Assembly: GCA_015832175.1 (NCBI GenBank)
Contig: WJXW01000009.1
Location: forward strand, 1,426,001-1,490,000
Direction: 5' to 3'
Length of the DNA: 64,000 nucleotides
Source: Paraphaeosphaeria minitans
Taxonomy: Eukaryota; Ascomycota; Dothideomycetes; Pleosporales; Didymosphaeriaceae
How positions within the stretch are numbered: position 1 is the first letter of the stretch; every line of letters begins with the position of its first letter. The position numbers were made by a program, and so were the translations under genes. The notes under the pieces are model-generated. The model saw only the letters and a program-made list of their open reading frames with translations. It did not search any database and was not told the origin of the DNA. Of this stretch, positions 35,226 through 45,962 are shown piece by piece.

Positions 35226-35712
35226 TCTACTACTTATTTAATTATTAAGCGCTAAATGTGCTCCTTCTTTACTACTTATTTCTCTTACTACTACTTCTTT
35301 CTAATTAAAACGCGCCTGCCTATTATACTTACTAGCTAGTAAGAGCAAGGAAATTACTTTATAGTTAATAGGAAGTGAGCGAAAAGAGTAGTAGAATAGA
35401 AGCGTTTACGCTCTAGGCTTTTGTGCCACGCTTATAAGCTCCTAACCCACTAGAAGAAGAGATTCTAGACACGATTTACGATAGGATTTGTAATTTAAAA
35501 GATAAATAGTGATTGTTTTACTATTATAATTAATAGGGGGTGATAGAATCGCTGTACTTAAAATAAGGAGATTTAGAAGAATAATTCTTAATAGTTTTTT
35601 AATCTTTAAATAGCCTTTAGATGGTTTTTTAAAGGTCTTTAGGAAGAATTTAGACGATTATAGATTACTTCTTAAGATAAGTAATCTGCTTTAAGCAATT
35701 ACCTAGGGGGTG

Positions 35713-35907
35713 TGTTAAAGTAAAACACTTACTTTTGTGATTCTTTCTAGATCTACTAATTTATATCACAGGATTCTTGCTAAGAGGCTCGTTTCTTTTG
35801 TATATAGTCTACCCTTTTAGCATCCTTTCCTATAATTAGCTATTTGTATTCTTTACAACTCTGCTCCTAAATATCCGGTGATAGTTTAAGCCCTTTTTAC
35901 CACAACA
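35713..35907 (+). repeat. 3' LTR of C1 (195 bp)
   Basis: TGTTAAAGTAAAACAC to CACAACA, preceded by the purine-rich acctagggggtg and followed by target copy actat. Confidence 0.95.
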
Positions 35908-36704
35908 ACTATATAATATTTCTTTTATTATTTCACTTACTATTTTAAAAAAAAAAATCCTTTTCTGTCTAACTTGCTATAACTTCGCACAGACACATTT
36001 ATTTTTAGGCTATATAAGCCCTACTACTAATTTAACATTACAGTTTTATTATAAAAGAGGGAACACATTGTAGGAGATTATATAAAGATATTAAAGAATA
36101 TATTTTCTGTATTAATAATTGAGATATCTAAAGACTAGGCCCACCTTCCCCTTTATGCGATAAAGATATTTACCCCTCCTTATATATAATGCTTATAATA
36201 AGCACTATACAACTTCTACACGTAGGCGCTATATAATCTAGACTTATAGCCTAGAATTGCATAATAATCTAGGAATACCTAATTACTAGTATTAGTAGTA
36301 CTGTATAAGTAAATATAAGGCTTATTTTAAACTTAGCTGCGTAACTAAATAAGTACTACTTACTGATATCCCTTACGTTGTATAATATAAGCAGCCTACT
36401 ACTAGAGGTTTATACTAACTAGGATTTGCACAATAATATCTTAGGAGGGTATTTAGGCCACCCTAGCCTCTTTATCCTACACCTATTAGTATTATACAAT
36501 AAAAACAAAGATACTCTAAAGGATTTATTATATATCCACTACTAGGCTCTGCATAAAGGCCCTTATACTAGGCGAACTAGTAGGGAGATTAACCTAGATA
36601 TTTAATTTAGTCTAGCCTATAGTAACTAGCACAAAGACACTAGTAGTAAGAGCAGTAGCGCCTAATAGACTAATAGTATTATTAGCTATTATATAATAGT
36701 AAGA

Positions 36705-36744
<40 letters not shown>

Positions 36745-36900
36745 TGTTAAAAATTAGCATTGTATAAAAAAGCTATACACATTTACTAGTAATAGGGTAC
36801 TAGCTACTAGACACTAGGACACTAAAAAAAACAAGGTAAGAAGAGAGGAAGGTACACGTATATTAAAGTAGAATAAAAAAGAGAGGGTTTAAGGGAGCTA
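35908..36900. other. AT-rich stretch with no recognised gene
   Basis: Flank of C1 on its right side. It holds an A11 run near 35950, an (AT)16 microsatellite at 36711-36742, and no frame or repeat match I can identify elsewhere in the window. It may be old, RIP-decayed host or element DNA. Confidence 0.6.
36711..36742. repeat. (AT)16 microsatellite
   Basis: Thirty-two bases of perfect AT repeat preceded by GTGTGT. Confidence 0.95.
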
Positions 36901-36904
36901 GAAG

Positions 36905-37139
36905 ACATCTTTTTATACTTACTTACTAAAACTTAGCGCTAAGTATTATATTGCTTAATACCCCACTTTCTATTTACGCATAAAGTATATACCTAAAAAG
37001 AGCCTTATTATGTAATGCGGCTCTGCTACTATATAAGGGGGTAGGGTAAGAACTAAGTAGGTTAGCTATTACTACCTATTTACATAAGAGTAGGTGTAAA
37101 CAGAACCTCTACTATATAGCAATACTATACCTACTTTAC
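36905..37139 (+). mobile_element. Family X copy 2, internal fragment left of element D
   Basis: It matches the end of the X gag region (45315-45545) and is cut by D. After D's right target duplication the same X sequence resumes at 53537 and ends in LTR X4 (53638-53949). The 5' LTR and most of gag are missing on the left, so a deletion or rearrangement removed them at about 36900. Confidence 0.8.
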
Positions 37140-37550
37140 TGTTAAATCCAAGAGGGTAGCTAGTCCTAAAGGGTTAAGGTTAGTTCTTAGGTAGGAGTAC
37201 TTATAGAAGGTGGAAGATCTTATTAATATAATAGTATCTTACGAAGTGTAATAAGTTAATAATTTAGTCTACTAGAATCTAAACGATAGATTAATAAATA
37301 GATTAAATATAAGTATAGAGAGCCTATCCTCGCGTCCCTATTTACTTTAAGCAATTAGTGGACTAATTGCTCTAATTAAACTAATTAAGCACTAATTAGT
37401 TACTTAGTATATTAAGTGCTTAGTCTAATTAGTTATTTTAGCGCTCTAATCACACTAATTAGGTTATATAACCTCTTGTGCTGTGCCGCTTAAACAACGT
37501 ATATAGATACATATAAAGATCCTAGGAGGCCTAGCCTTTAGATTTTAACA
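37140..37550 (-). repeat. 3' LTR of copy D, variant D (411 bp)
   Basis: TGTTAAATCC to GATTTTAACA. The U3 carries CTAATTA-rich inverted repeats (attagtggactaat). The polypurine tract (complement of ttatctccctcc) follows at 37551-37562. R-U5 is shared with other G1 LTRs. Confidence 0.94.
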
Positions 37551-37659
37551 TTATCTCCCTCCTTACTAGGATTTGTCCCTAAATTATGTAACTGTGTTTT
37601 GTGTCTAGTTATAACTAGAGCTTATCCTACGTTATAAGTAGCGTTAGTTTACTTATATT

Positions 37660-38141
37660 ATACCTAAATAACTTTCTAAGTCTAGCACTACCTATCGCTA
37701 TTACCTAACTAATTTTATTAACTCCTTTAGCGAAGTTATAGTTAAGAAATACTTAATGTGTATAAAATATAATCATGTTTATAAGGTTTACGTTTAGTCT
37801 AGAAAATATAGAGAATATATTTATTAAAGTTAATATTGCAATGTGCGTGTTTTAGAGTCTAAGTTTAAGCGTTTATTAGCAGAGAAAAAGAAATTACGTG
37901 TGTAAATAAAAAGGTTAAGAGAAATATAAGAGGCTGCGTTTAAAGCCTATAAGAAGGCGTTAGAGAAATTATAGGTTATATATATACGCAAAAATTAGTT
38001 ACGTTAGTAAATAGACTTACTAAATAAGCGTACTAAGAATATAATAGTAGTGAAGGAGAAAAATATTAAGAAGGCTAAATTTTATAAGGCTATTAATCTA
38101 GTAGTTAATAAAACTCCTTTAGGTCCCTTCTTGTCCCCTAT
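37660..38141 (+). pseudogene. Antisense Zn2Cys6-like gene of copy D, main part
   Basis: The start is ATA at 37660 (probably ATG before RIP), 110 bp inside the LTR. At 37759-37839 the spacing CX2[C]X6[C]X5[C]X2[C]X6C exactly fits Zn(II)2Cys6. First and last Cys survive (MCIK, YCNV); the four bracketed positions are TAT or TAC Tyr codons. A strongly charged segment follows (KRLLAEKKKLRVQIKRLRE), very likely coiled coil, as in dimeric GAL4-type factors. The frame is cut at 38141 by element E and continues in frame at 47831-47925. It lies opposite to gag-pol and ends against it. The sequence is unlike the genes of A, B and C apart from the cluster. Confidence 0.7.
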
Positions 38142-38357
38142 TGTGAGGTCTAGTTATAGGCAATAGTACTTGCTTCACACCAGGAAGGATAGTGAAAGGA
38201 TAACTCTAGTAATATTAATAGAATAATACTTGTCTTGTGTTAAGTTAACGCGCGGCGTAGGTTTTACGTAGCTGGCTCGCTTAGCGCACAGACCCTCTAT
38301 AAGGCCTTAGCGCTAGATACTATAAGACTATAATAATCTTATAATCTACCTGTTACA
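38142..38357 (-). repeat. 3' LTR of element E (216 bp)
   Basis: TGTGAGGTCT to CTGTTACA. A CpG-rich core (gttaacgcgcggcgtagg) is unchanged in both LTRs, although flanking CpA sites are mutated in the partner. Confidence 0.94.
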
Positions 38358-38559
38358 GAACCTCCCTCTCTAGCTGTGGTCCTCTGTAGCATACTATAGC
38401 CTTAATAAAAACCTCACCCTATAAGAAAGGAAAAAAGTGTCTATAGGGGTACACGTTATATATATAATAGTAGCGTGTTATAAGTGAATAGCGCACGTCG
38501 TAAACGTATTATACGTGTTATTTATTATAAGGCTCCTACGCCTTTTGTTTACTATAGCC

Positions 38560-39490
38560 TCTTGTAATATAGGATAATAGGGCTATATAGTGTTAATGTT
38601 GTTTTAATCTTTATGTGCTCTCTACCTATATAATATACGTATAACTTATTCTTAGCGTAGATAGAGCGCTTAATCTTTAAATAACCCCCTTAATTACCTA
38701 AGATACCATACTACTTAGTACCTAAATATGTTAAGAAGTCTAATCTTCGCAATACTACTACCTTTGCGTTTAGTAGAGATACTAAGCGTGTAGACTATAA
38801 TATAGTGCTTATAACTTATATACGCTACGCATAGAACTTAGTAAAGCTCCCTAAAGACTATACTAAAAATAATAATAAGCGCTATAACTATTATATTAAA
38901 GGCAATCGCAAAAGGTGCGACTTAGTATATCTAGAGTTACACGTTATATATGCGCTTTAGCTAATACTTATAGGTGCTAAAGGTAATAAATAGGCGCCTT
39001 AATTGCCTATACGCCCTTTATAACTATTACTTTATTATAGTTATAGAGACCCTAGGTAGGCAGCGCAAGATAGATAAGCGTATAAAGGTAGTAGGCCTAA
39101 AGCTAGCTTATTACTAGAAGTAATTTAACTTAGAGCTAGCTAACTGTTAGCGTATTATATCTTATGTTAGTACACCTATAAGTGTGGTAACCTAGGTGCC
39201 TACTACTAGCCCTTAGTATCTAGGCTTAATCCTAGTAGAGTAGTGTTAGATTACTAATACTCTTAAGGCGGTTATTCCCTTTATATAGTAGATAGTAAGT
39301 TTACACCTTTTCTACACTTAAAACGCATACTAATAACTTATTCTAGATTAATCTAGCGTCTGCTCTTTACTATAATAAAGGCGACTTAGATAACAGCAAT
39401 AAAGAGAGTAAAAAGAAGGTTGCTACTAGAGGTGTAGTAAGTAAGAATAGTAAAAATAGTAAGAATAATAAGGATAATAAGTAGTAGGGG
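38560..39490 (+). pseudogene. Antisense frame of element E, unrecognised product
   Basis: On the strand opposite pol, between the pol end and the 3' LTR. A frame open except for Gln-type stops runs from at least 38670 to about 39470 (PKYVKKSNLRN near 38721, RDTKRVDYNIV near 38785). A basic Cys-containing patch KRYNYYIKGNRKRCD near 38880-38925 becomes CX2CX7C if two Tyr codons revert. The later part is Ser/Arg/Leu-rich with YKCGNLGAY near 39175. I cannot name a family, and a full second zinc half-site is not obvious. Position and polarity equal those of the G1 antisense genes, though family and sequence differ. The start codon is undetermined. Confidence 0.45.
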
Positions 39491-39599
39491 TGTAGGTAGC
39501 GTATAGTTTAGTTAGATTGCTTCTTAGAAGCTAGCCTATAGGCCTTAAGTAAATACCCCTAATAAGCTATAAGTGCTCCCTAAGCTATAGTGTTTTATA

Positions 39600-42500
39600 A
39601 TAATATACGTTATATTTGCGTTCTATATATTCTTATTATATCCTTTACCTCTTCTTTATATACGCAGCTCTTTTCCCTTTAAAGGTTTAGACTAGGTTAT
39701 TTATATTTTTAAAGTCTAACTCTAGAATCTAGGTGTTTTAAGTCTTATTATAGCCTTTCTAGTAGAGTAGGTATTACTTTTACCTCTTTTTTGTTTACTT
39801 AGCTAGAATTTCTTCTACTTCTTAGGCTTCTCCTCTTTTAGGTGTAATCTCTAGTAGCTAGGTGTTAATGTTTTCTACTCCTAGCCTTAGTTTCTATTAT
39901 TTAAGAAGGGAAATATAAAATATGTTATAAATATAATAGTGTAGTGGGAGGAGTAGGTAGTATACCTATATTCTAACTGCGTCCTGCACTTAAAAGGGCC
40001 TAATAAATTTTCCTAATAGCTTCTTGCTTAGTTATTAAGGCATATGTATGTTCTTTGTGCTAAGTAGGACTAAGTTGCCTTTTTAGAATAACTCTTACTT
40101 ATGCTTCTTATTATAGTACTAGCTCTAATACTCTTATACTAAGTGTAGGTGCTCTATAAGCAATGCGCGTACGCTGTGTATATGTTTTACTCTCTTAACT
40201 ATATCTAGTAGCTCCCCCTCTAGCCTACTATCTATAGGAGGCGTAGTAAAGATAGGGTGCTTACTATATACTACATAGAAAGGCGTTGTTTTTATTAAAT
40301 TATAGATAGAGTTGTTGTATATAAATTAAGCTATTAGGAGTAGTTTAATCTAGTTTATTTATAGAGGTGTAATAAATATATAAAGGTATTGTTTAAGTGT
40401 CTAATTCTAGCGCTCTGTTTGCCTGTCTATTTAAGGGTAGAAAGCAGTGCTAAGCCTACGCTTTACCTATAGTTAGTAGTATATTTCTGCCTAAAAAGCG
40501 GAGGTGAAGGTAGAGCCCCTATTAGATATAATACCTTTCTAAATATTAAACTTTAAGATAACCTCTTAGAAGTAGGCTTCTATAAATTCCTTTATATCCT
40601 ATGTTTTCTGTGTAGGGATATAGATAGCCATTTTAAAGAAGTAGTATATAATTATAAAGATTACATTAAAAGCGTAGCTACCTTAATTCTTTACTAGTGG
40701 GAATCTAGTTATAAAGTCTAGTAAGACTTTCTTAAAAATATCCTTTGGCGTTAGAAGAGGTAATAGCTAGCTATACTTACTATGCCTTAGAGCTTTACTC
40801 CTTTAGCAAATAGCATAAGTCCTTACGTACTTCTAAACATCTTAACCTATAAGAGGCTAATAGTAGGTCCTTTTAATAGCTTTAAGCGTTCTACGTACAC
40901 TAAAGTGGCCTGCTATATACGTGTTATAGTGCTGGAACAAAATCTCTTGCCTAATTACTAGTTTATCTAGGATATATAATCTGCTATTATACTTTAGGAC
41001 TTCTATTTTATTAAGGCGATATACTTACGCTTTACTACTGCTTTAAGTGCTTCTTTTACGCCTTAAGCTAGTAATACGCTTAATAGTAAAGGCGTTCCTT
41101 TGCTAAAGCTGCTAAACTTTAGTAATAAGGTTAGACTCTTTTATTATAGGTTTACTACTAATTAATACTCTAGCTAGTAAGCGTGGTATGTATAGCGTGC
41201 ACACTATGGCACTAGTAGTAGGAACCCTTACGGCTCTATAAATATTAGTAATATGTGTCTTATATGCGCCTAATAAGCTTGGCTTATTTATAGATCTACT
41301 TGCTCTACTATGCTTAGACCTTTATAGTATTTTATTTTATAGGGTAGGTAATAAATAGGTTAGTAATAGGTTCTTTTGTGCGTAATCTACCCTTCTTAAT
41401 AGTCTATCTGCTAGGTTTGTTTTCTCTAGGCGGTGTTCTACTTTAAAATTAAAAGCTGTTAGGTATATTACTTATTATACTTATTATGGGTTTAGCTTCT
41501 ATACAGCGCGTATACTGTGTAAGTTATTATAGTTACTTAGCACTTAAATTGTGTACTACGTGCTATTAAGATAATGTCTCTATTACTTAAAGCAGTAGAT
41601 AATAGTAAGGAGCTTAAGGTTATATACTTTATAATTTAGCTCTACTGCTTAAAGTTTTCTTAATATAAAAGTAACTAGGTGCTACTTCTAGTTTTTAAAT
41701 AGCTGTAAAAGAATACTATATATTATAAAAGTAGATGCGTTAGTCTCTAATTAGATTAGTAGCGCAGGGTTAAAGTGGCGTAGAATAGGCGCACTTAAGA
41801 AGCGCGTTTTAAGTATTTTAAAAGTATTATTAGCTTCTACTAACTATTAGAATACTTAGTTCTTCTTAAGTAGGTTTAAGAGAGAAGCGGTTTCTTGTAT
41901 ATATACCTTAATAAATCGCCTATAAAAGTTTATAAAGCCTAGAAATAACTAGAGCTCTTAGATACTAGTTAGCTGTAGCTATTTTATAATAGTTACCGTG
42001 CGTGTAGGATTAGCGCGGATTCCTTACGTAGTTACAATAAAACTAAAGAAGTAGACTTCGCCTAAGGTAAATGTGCACTTAGTTAAATTAATAAAAAGTT
42101 TAGCCTTACGTAGTAATTTAAGCACAGCGTAGATAGCACGCTAATAAAGCGTAAGATCCTTATTATAGGTATAGATAAGTATATTATCTAGGTACACAAT
42201 GTATATATAATCTAGGTGTAGTGCTAGTGCTTTATTAATATATACCTAGAAGCTTGTAGGGGTATTGGTTAAGCTAAATAGTATTACTAAGTATTTAAAG
42301 TGGCTGTAGCAAGTTTAGAATATAGTTTTCTACTTATCTCCTGCCTAGATCTAAATTCTGTAGTAGGCGTTGCGAAGATTAAGGGTTATATAATAGTATA
42401 CGCCTAATAGGTAGTTAAGCGTCTCTCTAACTAAAGGTAGTAGGTAATAATTTTTAATAGTAATTACATTAAGGCCCTAATAATCTACGTAAAGCCGTAG

Positions 42501-42797
42501 TGTGCTATTTTTTTTAGGGGCAAATAGAATTAGTGCTCTAGCTAGACTAGTGCTATACTTAATCTATCTCTTTTTTAAGGCATCTTCTAGATACTTCTAA
42601 AGTACCTTAAGCTCCTGCTCTAAGAGATTATAGAGCAGTCTATAAGGAGGTTTTTTTCCCTCTATAATAGGGATAGCATAATTAGACTCCTTAAAATTTA
42701 GTAGAGTAGACGCTACTTTTTTATTAAATATATTACTATATTTATATAATGCGTTAGGAATATATAGTACTTACGCTGCGCGCGCTTTATTAATACG
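39600..42797 (-). pseudogene. pol: G3 pol remnant (RT, RNase H, integrase), element E
   Basis: Minus-strand reading from 42797 gives reverse transcriptase with YAIPIIEGKKPPYR near 42680, APKKNSTLRLYVDYQGLN near 42500, and IYIVYLDNILIYT near 42215-42175. Next come RNase H with ETNAST near 41740, integrase from about 41150, and a C-terminal tail near 39900. Catalytic Asp is Asn at YLDN, as in other RIPped copies. It is separated from gag by the X element inserted at 42803. Confidence 0.87.
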
Positions 42798-42802
42798 CAC
42801 TA

Positions 42803-43114
42803 TGTCCGTATAGTTTATTATACAAATAGCACTAAGTAAAATAGGGGCCTACCTACCTATAGGGACCCGCACAAGGACCCACTACTTAGGTTAGCGCTAA
42901 GAGGCAGAGACTTCATAAGGCCCTGCCTACCTATAAAGACCCACACAAGGACCCACTGCTTAGGTTAGCGCTAAGAGGCAGAGACTTCATAAGGTCCTTA
43001 GTGCCCCTTTGTACGATAGACAAGACGTAATTAATTAAACCTACTTCTTACCCTTTGCACGATAGTATACTATTAACCCTTAAATGCTTAATTATAGATT
43101 AAGCTAAACCTATA
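42803..43114 (+). repeat. 5' LTR X2 (312-bp form)
   Basis: TGTCCGTATAG to AACCTATA. It contains a 74-bp segment twice in tandem (about 42849-42996, each copy with TTAGCGCTAAGAGGCAGAG). This accounts for 312 versus 238 bp in the short form. CTAATTAGTGG follows. Confidence 0.92.
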
Positions 43115-43207
43115 CTAATTAGTGGTTAATTCTAATTAACTGTAAACTAGTAAAGTCTAAAAACAGAGCGCCCTATAAGCTAGATACATAGGCTCTATAT
43201 TATTACT

Positions 43208-43437
43208 TTTACTAGAGATTAAATTTTAGATTATACAATAAGTAGAAACAAAGCGCACACATCTATAAAGAGTTATACAATTTAGTTTAAGCTATTCTAT
43301 AGAAAAGAAAGGAGATAATACCTTTACTAGAGATCGAATTTTAGATTATACAATAAGTAGAAACAAAGCGCGCATATCTATAAAAAGTCGCATAATGTAG
43401 TCTAAGCTATTCTATAGAAAAGAAAGGAGATAGTAAG
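43208..43437 (+). repeat. 115-bp tandem duplication in the X leader
   Basis: Two adjacent copies (43208-43322, 43323-43437) starting tttactagaga and ending agaaaggagata, lying between the 5' LTR and gag. Confidence 0.9.
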
Positions 43438-43542
43438 CACATTTACAACCCTAAAAAACACATTATATAATTAAACTAGTAACAACTAAACGCAAACACG
43501 TCGCACAATTAAACTAGCAATAACTAAACATAGTTACATCGC

Positions 43543-45600
43543 ATAACTAAGAAAGACAACAACAATATAGCCTTAAGACTAGGAGACTTCCTAGAGGAAC
43601 TATAACCTAAGGACGTTACGTAACAATTAATACTACCTCCTTAGTAAGAAGACAAAGTAACATAGCTTTAATAAGTAGAGGAAGTAATAAATATCAAAGC
43701 TATTACCTTAAGAGGAGAGATCGCACAAAAGTACTAGATAGATAGAGTAGATCTATACAGCTACCTACCCCCTTCTCTAAAATAGCTAAACACTTATATA
43801 GTGTATATAATTACGTAATATTACGTAAGCAGCCTTAAAGGTAAAGAGGTAATCTCTTCTTTTACTAAAGATTTTAATAACTAAAAGGAAAGAACCTTTA
43901 ATAAGATTAGTTATATAGTAAAAAGAGAGCTTATTACTTTTCTTATAAAAGAAAGCTTTGTTACTACTAATTCTATAATAAAGGACACTTATATAAAGAA
44001 ACTCTTTAAACTATTATAGCTTAACTATAAGCTATAGACCCTTTACACAATAATACTATAACCGTAACCTAAACTACTTTGTATAATTTTAATAATATAA
44101 CCTACACTATCTATAGGTAATATATATATATATAGAGCACAGCTAGGGCCTATCCCTATATATGCAAGGATAAAGACACTATATATAAAGCCACACTAGT
44201 AGCAGTAGCCTAAAACCTAGACTGCTTTTGCCTAACAAACTATATTATATAAAGAGACTAGACACTCCTAGTCTCTTTAACAACTAGGAGATTATGCTTA
44301 TATCTAGCTAGATAAGATTATCCTCTTTTAGAAGGCTTAGAGTAAAGAGAATAACTACACTAGTAGGCTATATAATATCCTAGTAGATAAGGCAAAAGTC
44401 TTTAGAGAACTATGCTATAGGCTAGGTATACTACAGGACTAGTATGTAAATATTTTTCTAGGAATTCTTTCTAATTGTGCGAGCACCTACTACCTACACA
44501 ACATTAGACTAGGTCTTCTATAGGATGAATTATACAACAGACTAAATAGGCACTTTAATACTAGTGTTAATTATAATTAGTACTAAATAGACTAGACCAC
44601 TCTTACCTTTAAACACTATAAAAGGGATAATCTAGCTACTACATTATATAAGGCTTTAGAAGTAATAATTAATAAGCTTACTTTAGCCTAAAAAGCTCTT
44701 AGATAAGGCTTTAGTAGTAAACTATAACTATATACTACTATTATACAAGTATACTGCGGCTATCCTAACCTTAAACAAGCTATATTTAACCCTAAAAATA
44801 TAGTAGAAGGCTTACTTAGTAACCTTTATACGTTACTCTAAGTTACTAAAGATAGAAAAAAGTTATAGTTCTTCTAAAATAGTAAAGAGGTGTACTACAC
44901 TAATTAATAATATAATAATTTTAATTGCATAAAAAGATCTAGCCCCTCTAGAGGCAGATTAACTTTTAGACTAAAAAGAAAAAGTAACTTTAGAAGTTTA
45001 AGCTCTTACACAAAGTAGAAATACTTTATATACTATAAAGAAGAATGCTAGTCTACTAACTATCTACTAAAAGAGACCTAGTAAGCTAGAAAGTAATATA
45101 TATTATTATACACTAACTTCTACAAACATAAACCCTCTGCTATAGATATACAAGTATATATTATTAACTTTAAAGGAGAGTTAGAGGATAAAGACTATTA
45201 CACAAAAGAGGAGGAAGATAAATAAGACTAATAGGGTAATAAAGAAAAAGCATAGAAAGCTACTTTATACCTTACTTCTACTACATACCTTTATCGCACG
45301 ACTAGGAGCGATCCTTCTATACCTACTTACTAAGACCCAGCGCCAAGCATCGCATTACTTAATACCCTACTTTCTATTTACACACAGGACATATACCTAA
45401 AAAAAGCTTTATTACGTAATGCAACTTTACTACTGTGCGAAAAAGTAAGGTAAGAACTAAGCAGGTTAGCTGTTACTACCTATTTACATAAGAGTAGGTG
45501 TAAACAGGACCTCTACTATATAGTGACACTACACCTACCTCACAACCTGTTCTAATAGGGGAAGGCTAACTATATAGATAGAGAAGAATAGGAAAAGGAA
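43543..45600 (+). pseudogene. gag: Gag-like protein of X element
   Basis: The start is probably ATA at 43543 (ATG before RIP), giving TKKDNNNIALRLGDFLEEL. About 680 codons follow with Gln-type stops. The middle part (44280-44700) resembles retrotransposon capsid sequence: RLYNILVDKAKVF, then LGILQDQYVNIFLG. Near 45020-45070 a knuckle-like YFIYYKEECQSTNY fits CX2CX4CX4H if Tyr codons are restored, a form seen in some fungal gag proteins. No protease motif was seen before the 3' LTR. The protein would make the capsid-like particle; other enzymes must be supplied in trans. Confidence 0.65.
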
Positions 45601-45645
45601 AGCGTATAATAAATATAAGCTATTATATAAAAGAAAAGTTGCTAG

Positions 45646-45957
45646 TATCTATACAGTTTATTATATAAATAGCACTAAGTAAAATAGGGGCCTACCTACT
45701 TATAGGGACCTGTATAAGGACCTACTACTTAGGTTAGCGCTAAGAGGCAGAGACTTTATAAGGCCCTGCCTACCTATAAGGACCTACATAAGGACCCCCT
45801 GCTTAGGTTAGCGCTAAGAGGCAGAGACTTTATAAGGTCCTTAGTGCCCTTTTATACAATAGACAAGACGTAATTAATTAAACCTACTTCTTACCCTTTG
45901 CACGATAGTATACTATTAACCCTTAACTACTTAATTGCAGATTAAGCCAAACCTACA
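45646..45957 (+). repeat. 3' LTR X3 (312-bp form)
   Basis: TATCTATACAG (RIPped TG) to AACCTACA, with the same internal 74-bp tandem as X2. The purine-rich aaaagaaaagttgctag precedes it. Confidence 0.92.
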
Positions 45958-45962
45958 CACTA

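Larger units (their letters stand above)
28580..35907 (+). mobile_element. Full-length Ty1/copia element C1
   Basis: 195-bp LTRs at 28580-28774 and 35713-35907, with target duplication actat at 28575-28579 and 35908-35912. Internal plus-strand gag-pol runs about 28890-33980. A 1.7-kb segment separates pol from the 3' LTR, longer than usual. The site lies just right of the G2 plus copy. RIP has broken the frame, but it is readable throughout. Confidence 0.95.
42803..45957 (+). mobile_element. Gag-only LTR element of family X (3155 bp) nested in E
   Basis: Two 312-bp LTRs (42803-43114, 45646-45957), target duplication cacta (42798-42802, 45958-45962). The 2.5-kb interior holds a tandem-duplicated leader and a gag frame, but no protease, reverse transcriptase or integrase. 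Such elements depend on enzymes from other retrotransposons; comparable gag-only LTR elements (TR-GAG) are known in plants. Confidence 0.9.
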
